Source of the DNA: Amycolatopsis palatopharyngis
GTDB taxonomy: Bacteria > Actinomycetota > Actinomycetes > Mycobacteriales > Pseudonocardiaceae
DNA length: 64,000 nucleotides
Assembly: GCF_003385185.1 (NCBI RefSeq)
Contig: NZ_PQHZ01000012.1
Span: forward strand, 1-64,000
Direction of reading: 5' to 3'
Of this stretch, positions 1-6,899 are shown piece after piece (position 1 is the stretch's first letter; each line of letters opens with the position of its first letter). The notes beneath the pieces are model-generated. The model saw only the letters and a program-made list of their open reading frames with translations, did not search any database and was not told where the DNA came from. A program made the translations under genes and the position numbers.

Positions 1-93
1 CCCTCACAGCGATCTGACCCGCCCTCCCCCTTGCGCAGAAATTTCACGCTGAGTAACTCCCGATTTCAGGGCGGGCGATCAGCAGATCGGGGA

Positions 94-450
94 TCATCGC
101 CTGGTCTTCGGGTTACCGAAACCACCATCGTGCTGCGCAGTCTTCTGACTGTGGTGTGGGCGGCAGAGCGCTTGCAAGTTCTCGTCCTCCCAATTGGTGC
201 GATCACCATCAATGTGGTCGGTGTGCCGAGAGGCTCGGCTGCAACCCGACGCTTCACACTGCGGGTGATCACGGCGGTACTTCGCGGACCTGCGCAACCA
301 GTCCTTGTCGTAGCCGAGCGCCTGCCTGGTTGGTCGCGGTCTGGCCTTCGGGCGGGGCCGGGGGATGTGGTGACGCGGGCAGCGGCCGCCGTCAGTAGCC
401 CACTCGGGGCAGCCGGACGCTGTGCATTTCCTTCGTGACCGAACTGGCAT
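94..450 (-). CDS. HNH endonuclease
   Basis: A 118-residue protein with the phage-type HNH nuclease pattern. N-terminal Cys pairs (CTASGCPEW, CPRHH) precede the core CEASGCSRASRHTDHIDGD, followed by NLQALCRPHHSQKT, in which DHI-D and the final HH supply the metal-binding and catalytic histidines. Proteins of this family lie next to the terminase genes in many actinobacteriophages and cut DNA during packaging. It is the leftmost gene, so terminase genes would be expected just outside the window. The ATG at 450 is the only sensible start before the zinc-binding part; the open frame upstream antisense to the lipoprotein gene is not used. The ribosome site is weak. Confidence 0.85.
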   Translation of the reverse strand: MPVRSRRKCTASGCPEWATDGGRCPRHHIPRPRPKARPRPTRQALGYDKDWLRRSAKYRRDHPQCEASGCSRASRHTDHIDGDRTNWEDENLQALCRPHHSQKTAQHDGGFGNPKTRR

Positions 451-495
451 GTGCCCGCCTGCAACGGTGTCGACGTGGTGGGCGATGTGATGTCC

Positions 496-828
496 ATGAG
501 GACATGTGTCGCCGCGATAGGCGTGTTGCTGGTGCTGGCCGGATGCGGAGCCCCGGAGGCGGAGCAGGTGGATCCGTCGCAGCTGGATAAGCCGGGCAAG
601 TTCGCATGCGACGACTTCGCGGAGGGCTATCAGTCCGCTCAGACCGGGCAGGCCCGCGTTGAGTTGGCGAACACCGTGAACGAATGGGCACCGAAGTCGC
701 AGACCACGGGGCTGTCGGAGGCCGGCCAGGCACTGGGCGCCGCGTCGGACGCTTCGGCGAGTGCCTGGCAGCTCGCCGCGGATTCGTTCGCTCAGCGGTG
801 CTTCGATGCTGGGTGGGAAGCCCCATAG
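496..828 (+). CDS. small lipoprotein
   Basis: A 110-residue protein beginning MRTCVAAIGVLLVLAGCG: positive N-terminus, hydrophobic stretch and lipobox LAGC, so it is probably exported, lipidated and anchored outside the membrane. The mature part (DDFAEGYQSAQTG to CFDAGW) is short and helical-looking with a Cys pair that could form a disulfide; no family was recognised. It stands alone on the strand opposite to the leftward gene array, between the HNH and methyltransferase genes, which is the usual position of an independently expressed lysogeny-conversion gene. Superinfection exclusion is a possible role but is inference only. The internal ATG at 496 is chosen because it starts exactly at the signal peptide. 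Confidence 0.7.
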   Translation: MRTCVAAIGVLLVLAGCGAPEAEQVDPSQLDKPGKFACDDFAEGYQSAQTGQARVELANTVNEWAPKSQTTGLSEAGQALGAASDASASAWQLAADSFAQRCFDAGWEAP

Positions 829-849
829 CTGCTTGTGTATGCGGGGCCC

Positions 850-871
850 GGAGACGCTTGTGCAGGTCTCC
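850..871. terminator. hairpin between convergent genes
   Basis: GGAGAC (850-855) and GTCTCC (866-871) form a perfect 6-bp stem with a 10-base loop between the convergent lipoprotein gene and methyltransferase gene. There is no T-run, so it is only a candidate bidirectional terminator. Confidence 0.35.
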
Positions 872-916
872 CTCCTGCGCGCCTCCGGGCTCCTCACCCG
901 TATCGGAGTCGCGCCC

Positions 917-1645
917 CTAGGGTGCCTGGGTGATGGCCGCGAGTCGGTCGCTGGCCACCTGGTGGTAGTGCTCGGAGAGCTCTACGCCGACGAATGAGTA
1001 GCCCGCTTGCAGTGCGGCTTCTCCGGTTGAGCCGGATCCGGTGAACGGGTCGAGGATGGTGCCGGCTGTCGGGCAGATGCGAACCAGTTCGGAGAGCAGG
1101 CCGTCGACGGGCTTCTGGGTGATGTGACGTCGCTGGCGGCCGCCAGGCTGGCTCGCGGAGAACATTCCGGGCAGGTACAGCTCCCGAGTGCCGTCGTACG
1201 CACCGTTGGTTCCCCACAAGATGTACTCGCAGGCGGCACGGAAGCCGCCTCGGCGGGGGCGGTTCAGTGGCTTGTACCAGGTCATGGTCCCTTGCCAAGT
1301 CCATCCGGCGACCTGCAGCGCGTCGGAGGTGGCTGGTACTTGGCGCCAGTCGGTGAACACGAGTGCGTGTCCGCCTGGTGCAGTGACACGGAGGCACTCC
1401 GACAGGATCAGCGATAGCCAGGTTATGTACGACCGTTGATCGCGGTTGTCGCCAGTGAAGTCCTTGAGCTGGTGCTTCGCATCACTGGAGACGTACTTGC
1501 TGCGCGCGGTGCTGCTGCTGCGTTCGCTGTTCGTGCGGCCACCGGAGTTATAGGGCGGGTCGGTGATGACTGTGTCGACGCTGGCCGTAGGGAGTGTGTT
1601 GAGCACGGCGAGCGCGTCGCCATGGTGGACGGTTGCTGATGGCAA
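917..1645 (-). CDS. site-specific DNA methyltransferase (N4/N6 type)
   Basis: A 242-residue amino-methyltransferase. The catalytic motif DPPYNSGG is near residue 29 and the AdoMet-binding motif DPFTGSGSTGEAALQ is near residue 200, so the catalytic motif precedes the binding motif (beta-class order, as in many phage DNA methylases). Between them lie ECLRVTAPGGHALVFTDWR and a WYKPLNRPRRGGFR segment of the target-recognition region. It would methylate adenine-N6 or cytosine-N4 to protect the element from host restriction or to mark its own DNA. The start is a TTG at 1645 preceded nine bases upstream by AGGAAG. No restriction enzyme gene is adjacent, so it looks like an orphan methylase. Confidence 0.92.
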   Translation of the reverse strand: MPSATVHHGDALAVLNTLPTASVDTVITDPPYNSGGRTNSERSSSTARSKYVSSDAKHQLKDFTGDNRDQRSYITWLSLILSECLRVTAPGGHALVFTDWRQVPATSDALQVAGWTWQGTMTWYKPLNRPRRGGFRAACEYILWGTNGAYDGTRELYLPGMFSASQPGGRQRRHITQKPVDGLLSELVRICPTAGTILDPFTGSGSTGEAALQAGYSFVGVELSEHYHQVASDRLAAITQAP

Positions 1646-1761
1646 TGTGGTGCTCTTCCTGGTGGCGGGAGCCCTCGCCGAGCTGGTGCTCGGGGGCTGT
1701 CGTTTGCCAACGAGGTCGGAAGCGCACGGCCGCCGGGAAGAACACCTCGTACAGAGAACGA

Positions 1762-1780
1762 CCCCCGCGGCTGGCGGGGG
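1762..1780 (-). terminator. GC-rich hairpin downstream of the 1816 gene
   Basis: CCCCCGC (1762-1768) and GCGGGGG (1774-1780) form a perfect 7-bp stem with a 5-base loop. It sits in the 170-bp gap (1646-1815), one of the few real gaps in the leftward array, and could separate the methyltransferase transcript from the genes to its right. No convincing gene was seen in this gap. Confidence 0.4.
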
Positions 1781-1815
1781 CCGGATCGCGGAGACAGCTC
1801 CGCTTGGAAACAGCG

Positions 1816-2013
1816 TTACACGTAGTCTGACCTGCGGTCAAACGACGCGCCGTCGCGAGGCTGATCTACGGTCACCGCTCCGTGTGCGAAGTAGTCCCTG
1901 AGTGCTCGCGCGATAGCGATCGCGACTCGCTCTGTCTCGATGTCTGTCGGGACACCCTGAATGCGCAACTCTCGGCGGAACTGGAAGACGAACTTCTCGT
2001 CCGAATGATTCAT
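1816..2013 (-). CDS. small hypothetical protein
   Basis: A 65-residue protein of unknown family starting MNHSDEKFVFQFRREL. The ATG at 2013 overlaps the TGA of the upstream zinc-ribbon frame (TGATG) and has GGGGAGG eight bases upstream, so start and translational coupling are well supported. The middle part (IETERVAIAIARALRDYFAHG) is predicted helical. No catalytic motif is visible. It is part of the leftward early operon. Confidence 0.6.
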   Translation of the reverse strand: MNHSDEKFVFQFRRELRIQGVPTDIETERVAIAIARALRDYFAHGAVTVDQPRDGASFDRRSDYV

Positions 2014-2218
2014 CAGGTTGCCTCCCCAAGAGGTGCCTGCCACACGTAAGGCTGCTCGTAAGTGGTGCTCGCGGGACGTTCCATCGGCGCCTGGTCGGGC
2101 GGTGTGGCTGGGGTGCGGTCGTCGGCTGTGATGCAGTCCCGGCACCAGACGTCAGCGTGCCAGCGTACAGGGTGACGTCGTCTCGGTCGCAGTACTCGCA
2201 GGCGTCCCGGCTGGTCAT
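2013..2218 (-). pseudogene. zinc-ribbon protein gene with an apparent single-base frameshift
   Basis: From the ATG at 2218 the frame reads MTSRDACEYCDRDDVTLYA; near 2162-2158 the protein-like sequence switches to another frame reading WHADVWCRDCITADDR and continuing to APLGEAT and a TGA that overlaps the next ATG. Joined, the two parts give a ~67-residue protein with CxxC and a second CxxC, a normal small phage zinc ribbon. The span is 206 bases, one short of 69 codons, as expected for a one-base loss. It could be a sequencing error, a real mutation or programmed frameshifting; the codon-perfect coupling to the downstream gene argues that the gene was recently intact. Confidence 0.65.
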
Positions 2219-2227
2219 GGGCGGATC

Positions 2228-2530
2228 TCAGCTGTCATGATCGCCACTCGTCGGGCGGCGTGTCACTCGAGGCCAGGGCAGCACCTGACGCACCTGAGCC
2301 CAGACGGTGCCCACCTCGTCGCCGTCCAACTTCAGGCGGCCGTGCTCGTCGCGCGCGAGGACCTCGAACGCCACATGACCAGCCGGGACGCCTTCATAGG
2401 TCGCGCCGTAGATGTCCGCAGGGTCGAGCCCATGGGCGCGCGCGAACTCGCCCAGCTCGGGGCTGTCCCTGAAGTCGCCGTTGCTGGCGTCAGGTAGGCG
2501 GCGGGGGCCATGGTTGTCAGCGTCGACCAT
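2228..2530 (-). CDS. hypothetical protein
   Basis: A 100-residue protein, MVDADNHGPRRLPDASN onward, with acidic composition and the segment EVGTVWAQVRQVLPWPRV near its C-terminus. The ATG overlaps the TGA of the preceding gene at 2530 (ATGA), typical of this operon. The longer open frame upstream is a shadow of the preceding gene. No domain recognised. Confidence 0.6.
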   Translation of the reverse strand: MVDADNHGPRRLPDASNGDFRDSPELGEFARAHGLDPADIYGATYEGVPAGHVAFEVLARDEHGRLKLDGDEVGTVWAQVRQVLPWPRVTRRPTSGDHDS

Positions 2531-2868
2531 CAGGCTGCCTCCCCCAACGGGCTCGTGCCGACCAGCTTGGCGCTGACGGGGAACGGGATCTGCGGGTCGA
2601 CGTCGTCCGTGTAGTGACAGTCGAGGACGACCACCGTGCCGTGCAGGACCTTGCCGTCGGGGAGGTCGACACGGACGCTGGTGGTTCCGCCGCCCACGGA
2701 CCAGCGACGCATCTCGTCCCAGGTGATGTCGGTGTGGACGTCCCACGTCCTGGGGAGCGGGATGAGGGTGCCGTTGAAGCCCTCGGTCAGGTCCTGCTCG
2801 ATGTTGAGCTTCCCCGGCCTGGACTCGCCTGCGTTGAGTGAGCACTGGACGTCAATCATGGCTTCCAT
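2530..2868 (-). CDS. hypothetical protein
   Basis: A 112-residue protein, MEAMIDVQCSLNAGES onward, predicted mostly beta (TSVRVDLPDGKVLHGTVVVL). The fourth residue is an alternative start. It overlaps the DUF6221 gene upstream and is ATGA-coupled to the gene downstream. No family recognised. Confidence 0.6.
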   Translation of the reverse strand: MEAMIDVQCSLNAGESRPGKLNIEQDLTEGFNGTLIPLPRTWDVHTDITWDEMRRWSVGGGTTSVRVDLPDGKVLHGTVVVLDCHYTDDVDPQIPFPVSAKLVGTSPLGEAA

Positions 2869-3176
2869 TCGAGTCGGTAGTCGGGGTGAGAGGCATACGG
2901 CAGGGCCAGGCGTGCCAGCACGTTCTCCGCTACGACCTGCTCGCCAGCATCGGTGATGACACCATCAGCGATCGGCGCCAGTTCGTCGATGATCTGCCGC
3001 TTGGCGTCCACGTCGACCAGGATGAACTCAGGCGTGTTGGTGTCAAGGTAGCGGCGAAACGTGGCCTTCCCGGTCCTCCGAGACAGGTTGAGCAGCACCG
3101 GGCCTTTCGCTACCTGGGTGGCCACCTCCTCGCGCTCGTCGAGGCGGACGCGGAGGAACGTGACCAGGTCATCCAC
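2856..3176 (-). CDS. DUF6221 family protein
   Basis: A 106-residue protein with the hallmarks of DUF6221: an N-terminal DDLVTFLRVRLDEREEVA helix, a central VDAKRQIIDELA segment, and the C-terminal signature LARLALPYASHPDYRLEW. The family is widespread in actinobacterial prophages and integrative elements; its function is unknown. The start is GTG at 3176 with GGAGG six bases upstream; the longer frame in front is a shadow of the next gene. Confidence 0.85.
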   Translation of the reverse strand: MDDLVTFLRVRLDEREEVATQVAKGPVLLNLSRRTGKATFRRYLDTNTPEFILVDVDAKRQIIDELAPIADGVITDAGEQVVAENVLARLALPYASHPDYRLEWKP

Positions 3177-3453
3177 GATCGACCTCCGTGTTCGGCACGA
3201 TATCCACGTTGAACGGCACCATAGCGCCGTAGAACGAGATCCACACGTTGCCGTGAGCGGCGAGCGTTTCCAGGTCGCCGGGGTCCAGGGCGCAGCGGAC
3301 CGAGAGCACGCGGCAGCCGATGGAGGACGACTCGTCGACGACGGCTTCGACGGGTCGTATGTCGCCTGTGGGGTCGCAACCGTCGGGTGGAGCGATGACC
3401 TGGCGGCGTGCACCCGGCCATACTGCGGAGTCGGGGATCGGGGTTACGCGCAT
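3169..3453 (-). CDS. hypothetical protein
   Basis: A 94-residue protein, MRVTPIPDSAVWPGARRQ onward, with beta-rich segments (HGNVWISFYGAMVPFNVDIV). It overlaps its neighbours on both sides, as expected for the operon. No family recognised. Confidence 0.6.
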   Translation of the reverse strand: MRVTPIPDSAVWPGARRQVIAPPDGCDPTGDIRPVEAVVDESSSIGCRVLSVRCALDPGDLETLAAHGNVWISFYGAMVPFNVDIVPNTEVDRG

Positions 3454-3632
3454 CGTGGTCCGTTTCGGTTGTCGAGGTAGTTCACGATCTCGAGGAGGTC
3501 GTAGCCGCCGGGGCCACGGGTGATGTGTCCGCGGTGTACCCACTGGCGGAGGGTCACGGCCGACAGCTTGTGGCCGCTGCGGGCGAGCAGGGACAGTGCC
3601 ACCGTGGCTGGTACGCGAGTCTTCGCGGTCAT
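3444..3632 (-). CDS. small helix-turn-helix DNA-binding protein
   Basis: A 62-residue protein with a MerR/excisionase-like winged helix: VALSLLARSGHKLSAVTLRQ (first helix and recognition helix), WVHRGHITRGPGGYDLLEI (wing). Such proteins act as small DNA-binding regulators or recombination accessory factors. The ATG at 3632 has AGGAGG four bases upstream, excluding the longer frame. A second excisionase-like protein is encoded at 12845. Confidence 0.7.
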   Translation of the reverse strand: MTAKTRVPATVALSLLARSGHKLSAVTLRQWVHRGHITRGPGGYDLLEIVNYLDNRNGPRCA

Positions 3633-4279
3633 CGTTCCTCCTGAGCAGTCCTCAGCCTTGCAAGATCGATTCCAACGTACGGTCGGCCGCACCGCGCGCA
3701 CGCGGCTTCATCGTGCACATGTTGCGCCCAATAGACAGGCCCGCCGCAGTATCTGTCGGAGCACATCGCGATCGGGTCGGGTGGCACGTCGCCGGCGGCC
3801 GCGCGCAGTTGGTGGTGCACCGAGGTGAGTTCGTCGTGCGCATCGTCGATCCAGGGTTGCTGGCACATCCACCCGACGTGGGTGCGGAGCATCAGCACCG
3901 CGCCACCGAGCGTGTCCGGGAGGTGCCACTCGGCTGGGCCTTCGTCGGCGAGGATCTGCGTCCAGCCGATGATCGTCCCGACTACGGGAACGGTGGTGTC
4001 CCACGGTGCTTCCGGTTCGGAGTCGTACATGCCGCCGTTGCTTGTGGAGCGCGGGTCGAACATGGCGATCACGTGATCGTCTGCTGGTGACGCTGAGGCG
4101 TAGCCGGGTGCCCCCCGTACGTGGCCACGTTTCTGTCGTTCGGGGCCCACGATTTCGAGGTAGGTCTCGATCGCGCCGAGCTTGCGGACCAGGTCGCCTT
4201 GACAGTGGTCGCAAGCGTAGGCGCCGAGATCGAGGACCGGATCGAGGACCGTGCAGGTGGTGACCATGCAGGTGCTCAT
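3629..4279 (-). CDS. cysteine-rich hypothetical protein
   Basis: A 216-residue protein with zinc-binding-like cysteines at both ends: YACDHCQGDL near residue 23 and MCSDRYCGG plus AACARCGRPY near residues 172-200. The middle is helical (WQTIL, LMLRTHVGWMC). Proteins of this build are common in actinobacterial phage-like elements; function unknown. The ATG at 4279 overlaps the upstream TGA. Confidence 0.65.
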   Translation of the reverse strand: MSTCMVTTCTVLDPVLDLGAYACDHCQGDLVRKLGAIETYLEIVGPERQKRGHVRGAPGYASASPADDHVIAMFDPRSTSNGGMYDSEPEAPWDTTVPVVGTIIGWTQILADEGPAEWHLPDTLGGAVLMLRTHVGWMCQQPWIDDAHDELTSVHHQLRAAAGDVPPDPIAMCSDRYCGGPVYWAQHVHDEAACARCGRPYVGIDLARLRTAQEER

Positions 4280-4488
4280 GGCGACGGTGCTCCCGTCTGT
4301 CGTTTGCGGTTGCGACGGACGAGCCACATCTCGATCCACACCCACAAGTTCGCTGAGGCGATCACGGTGGCCGCGGCTGCGAGCCATGCAAGCCGCGCGC
4401 CGGGCGGGATAGCGCCGAGAGTGGCGACCATCGCGACCGCCATGACGAGCATTGCAGCGATCGCGGCGATTCGCAGGTGGCCGGTCAT
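4276..4488 (-). CDS. small membrane protein
   Basis: A 70-residue protein with two predicted membrane helices (IAAIAAMLVMAVAMVATLG and LAWLAAAATVIASANLWVW) and a basic C-terminal tail (RRNRKRQ), so both ends are probably cytoplasmic. ATGA-coupled on both sides. It resembles holin-size proteins but lies among early genes, so no function is assigned. Confidence 0.6.
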   Translation of the reverse strand: MTGHLRIAAIAAMLVMAVAMVATLGAIPPGARLAWLAAAATVIASANLWVWIEMWLVRRNRKRQTGAPSP

Positions 4489-4754
4489 GCCTCCACCACA
4501 CTCCTGTCACCGACGGTGCCGCCACGTGTGAACGGAAGCGGTGAGCGCCGCAACTCGTCGGGGACGCTGAGGTTGGCACGGATTCCGGAGTAGGCCTGCG
4601 AGGCGTTGCCCGAGAAGGTGCCGGTCTCAATGTAGTGGGCGACTGCGAGGAGGTCGTCGACCATCGGGTCGTTGTCGAGGATGCTGCGGGCGGCGCTGTA
4701 CACGCAGGCTGCTCGCAGACACTGGGCTTCGTTCAGTGGGTCGGTGCCGGTCAT
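4485..4754 (-). CDS. hypothetical protein
   Basis: An 89-residue protein, MTGTDPLNEAQCLRAACVYS onward, with an N-terminal helical half. It overlaps neighbours by 4 bases on both sides. No family recognised. Confidence 0.6.
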   Translation of the reverse strand: MTGTDPLNEAQCLRAACVYSAARSILDNDPMVDDLLAVAHYIETGTFSGNASQAYSGIRANLSVPDELRRSPLPFTRGGTVGDRSVVEA

Positions 4755-5377
4755 CGGCGGGTTCCCCTTCCATCAATTCGCCGTGGGGTACGTGGTTGTG
4801 GTCGCGGGCCGGTGTTGCGCGTCTGCCGGAAGTGCAGGGCGCGGGCCTTCGCGCTCGATGGCGCCGGTCCCGTCGTTAGGAGGCCGGTGCCCTGCAGGTG
4901 CTCGGCCATTCCGGCGAACGCAGTGACGAGGTGGCGGTGGACGGCTGACTGCATCGCGCCGGCGAGCTGGTCGGCGAGCGCGAGGGTGGCGTCGATGCGG
5001 CAGTCGAGCTCGCGCAGGCCAGCGTCGTGGAGCTCCTCGACCAGCTCGTCGAGCTGCCAGGCTGTCGGGGGATCTGTGTCCCCGTGAAGCACCAGCGACA
5101 GGCCGTAAAGCAAGCGGAGCACATTCACCGGTGGCATCGGATCCGGGAGCTGTCCGGACAGCGCACGCTCCAGGCCACGGCGCCCCGACCCGGGCTCACG
5201 TATCGAGTCGTCGGTGCGGACCACCCAGGAGTTGTGACCAGTCGCGGCGGTGTGAGCTGCCGCCCACCCACGGCGCGCCGGTTCGTCGGTGAACGGGAGT
5301 GCGACAGCGGTGGCGGCCGCACTGTCGGCGGCCGCGCAGGTCCGGCACAGCAGCATGTAGAACGGTCCGTCAGGCAT
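4751..5377 (-). CDS. hypothetical protein
   Basis: A 208-residue protein starting MPDGPFYMLLCRTCAAADS (a CxxC at 11-14) with a long helical central region (LVEELHDAGLRELDCRIDAT) and an Arg/Pro-rich C-terminus. It could bind zinc or nucleic acid through these ends, but nothing decisive is visible. Overlaps the 5370 gene by 8 bases. Confidence 0.55.
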   Translation of the reverse strand: MPDGPFYMLLCRTCAAADSAAATAVALPFTDEPARRGWAAAHTAATGHNSWVVRTDDSIREPGSGRRGLERALSGQLPDPMPPVNVLRLLYGLSLVLHGDTDPPTAWQLDELVEELHDAGLRELDCRIDATLALADQLAGAMQSAVHRHLVTAFAGMAEHLQGTGLLTTGPAPSSAKARALHFRQTRNTGPRPQPRTPRRIDGRGTRR

Positions 5378-5909
5378 GGGCGTCGCCAGGCTCGGTCGGC
5401 GGTGGGCCAGCGGGGCGGCAGATCATGCACGAGTGGTCGAACTCGGTCGCCTCATGACACCGATCGACGCAGACCGCGCACCACTTGCTCGGCGACGGCT
5501 GGCCACACCGCGCGCACCCCCTTCTGCGTGCCGGGGTGCCGTGCTCCTCGCACCAGGGCTCCGGAGTGGGTTCGGGGACGCGGGGCGGGTCGAGTTCGGT
5601 TAGCGCTCTCCGGCACCGGTCTCCAGCTGTCTGCCCGCCCTGCAGTAGTGCCGCCAACGCCGCGTCGATGCGGGCATGGAGGTCGCCCACCTGTCCGGCG
5701 AATCGGCGTGCTGCGTCCTCGGGTGTCTCGCACAGGTTCACCGGTTCCTCGCGGCCCTCGGGGACACGCCAGGACTCCAGCAGAGCCACGGTCCTCACGT
5801 TGAGCTGAACCCTCGGATTGGGGTTGTTCCAGGTGGAGTCACCGGCAATCGCCCGGCCCAGCTGCTCACGCCAGTCTTCGGGGAGTTTGATGGTGGGCTG
5901 CTCAGGCAC
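5370..5909 (-). CDS. hypothetical protein with cysteine-rich tail
   Basis: A 179-residue protein. The N-terminal half is helical; the C-terminal half has Cys/His clusters (CEEHGTPARRRGCARCG, WCAVCVDRCH, HSCMICRP) arranged like two zinc knuckles. No enzyme motif is visible. Part of the overlapping leftward operon. Confidence 0.6.
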   Translation of the reverse strand: MPEQPTIKLPEDWREQLGRAIAGDSTWNNPNPRVQLNVRTVALLESWRVPEGREEPVNLCETPEDAARRFAGQVGDLHARIDAALAALLQGGQTAGDRCRRALTELDPPRVPEPTPEPWCEEHGTPARRRGCARCGQPSPSKWCAVCVDRCHEATEFDHSCMICRPAGPPPTEPGDAHA

Positions 5910-6204
5910 GATCGGTCTCCTCGGTCAGGTTGGTGACCGGCCGCATGGCCTGCTCGATCACTTCGGGCGATGTCGGGGTGTCCCCGGAGGACAAACCGGC
6001 CAAGGCGACATCCCGCTCTTCGCGGTAGCGGTCACGCATGCGGGCCAAGTTCTCGCAGCGACGCTGATAGTGCGCCTTCGTGGTCGCGATCTGCCGGTGC
6101 AGGTTGTCGACCTCCCGTCGGACGGCATCCCGCTCGGCGCGAACCGCGTCCAACGTCGTCCGCAGATCACCGATTGCGGAAACAAGGTCCCTTCGGTCAG
6201 TCAT
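5902..6204 (-). CDS. coiled-coil hypothetical protein
   Basis: A 100-residue protein whose residues 1-70 form a heptad-rich, highly charged coiled coil (LDAVRAERDAVRREVDNLHR). Possibly an oligomeric scaffold; function unknown. Overlaps its upstream neighbour by one base at 6204 (TGATG arrangement). Confidence 0.6.
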   Translation of the reverse strand: MTDRRDLVSAIGDLRTTLDAVRAERDAVRREVDNLHRQIATTKAHYQRRCENLARMRDRYREERDVALAGLSSGDTPTSPEVIEQAMRPVTNLTEETDRA

Positions 6205-6455
6205 CAGGCGCCACCGCTCTCGACCTCGGCTGCGTTCGCAGTGAGCAGTTCGGCAATCCTGGTGGCGAGCGCCTTGGTGCGGTCATCGCTGGGGCCGACG
6301 TGGATAGTCCTGGTGGGCTCGGCGCCGGGCGTGGAGTCGTACCCGATGACGTACCAGCCGGTCGGGATGGGCGCGTCTGCAGGGACGAGGCTAGTTTCCC
6401 AATGCTGGACCTCGTCCACTGTGGACTGGCCGTTGGGTGTGTCGGTGTCGGTCAC
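6204..6455 (-). CDS. hypothetical protein
   Basis: An 83-residue protein starting from GTG at 6455 (VTDTDTPNGQSTVDEVQHWE), with AAAGGA six bases upstream; the longer open frame is a shadow. The sequence ADAPIPTGWYVIGYDSTPG looks like a beta-rich fold. No family recognised. Confidence 0.55.
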   Translation of the reverse strand: MTDTDTPNGQSTVDEVQHWETSLVPADAPIPTGWYVIGYDSTPGAEPTRTIHVGPSDDRTKALATRIAELLTANAAEVESGGA

Positions 6456-6465
6456 GGTGGTCCTT

Positions 6466-6687
6466 TCAGGTGGTGAACACGTAGTGCCGGTGGGTTTTGG
6501 GTGATCGGTCGCAGCGGCCACGGTCGGCGCCCTTGCCCCACGTCGCGGGCGGGCTCGCCAGCCGCCAGCGAGGGCGGCTGGGGTACTCGACGTTGACCCG
6601 GTCGGTCGCGGACGCCAGTGGCAGCGAGGTGCACACCCATGCCCGGTTTTCGGTGACCCGGGTGAGCACGAACTGGGGTTGGCTCAC
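6466..6687 (-). CDS. hypothetical protein
   Basis: A 73-residue protein from GTG at 6687 (VSQPQFVLTRVTENRAWV), with AAGGGAG six bases upstream. It is ATGA/GTGA-coupled to the zinc-finger gene. No family recognised. Confidence 0.55.
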   Translation of the reverse strand: MSQPQFVLTRVTENRAWVCTSLPLASATDRVNVEYPSRPRWRLASPPATWGKGADRGRCDRSPKTHRHYVFTT

Positions 6688-6899
6688 GGTTGGCTCCCTT
6701 CGCCTACCTCGCACCGCGAGGCGTGGTAGCCGTTCAGCCGGCGGCCGCGGGGATCGGTGCACGGCTGGCCGCGCCGGGCGTGGCACTTCGAGCACTCGCG
6801 GTGCCGAGGGTTGCTGCGGATCTCGCCCGGTTCGATGTCGCCGCCCGGCTTCCAACCGAACAGCCCGTCGCGACCGTGTTTGGCTCGGCGATTGGTCAC
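6684..6899 (-). CDS. phage-type zinc-finger protein
   Basis: A 71-residue protein with the phage zinc-finger pattern CSKCHARRGQPCTDPRGRR followed by GYHASRC: CxxC, then C and H/C ligands. This small domain is found in actinophage and mobile-element genes and at the ends of some recombination proteins, where it binds DNA. It directly follows the replication-type HTH gene and overlaps it by 4 bases. Confidence 0.75.
   Translation of the reverse strand: MTNRRAKHGRDGLFGWKPGGDIEPGEIRSNPRHRECSKCHARRGQPCTDPRGRRLNGYHASRCEVGEGSQP

Noticed and set aside
17..76. CCCGCCCT / AGGGCGGG inverted repeat at the left edge as a terminator
   Set aside because: The 42-base loop is too long for a terminator, and the surrounding sequence is truncated.
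1548..1841. 97-codon minus-strand frame between the methyltransferase and the 1816 gene
   Set aside because: TTG start without ribosome site, overlaps the methyltransferase N-terminus, and contains the 1762-1780 hairpin.
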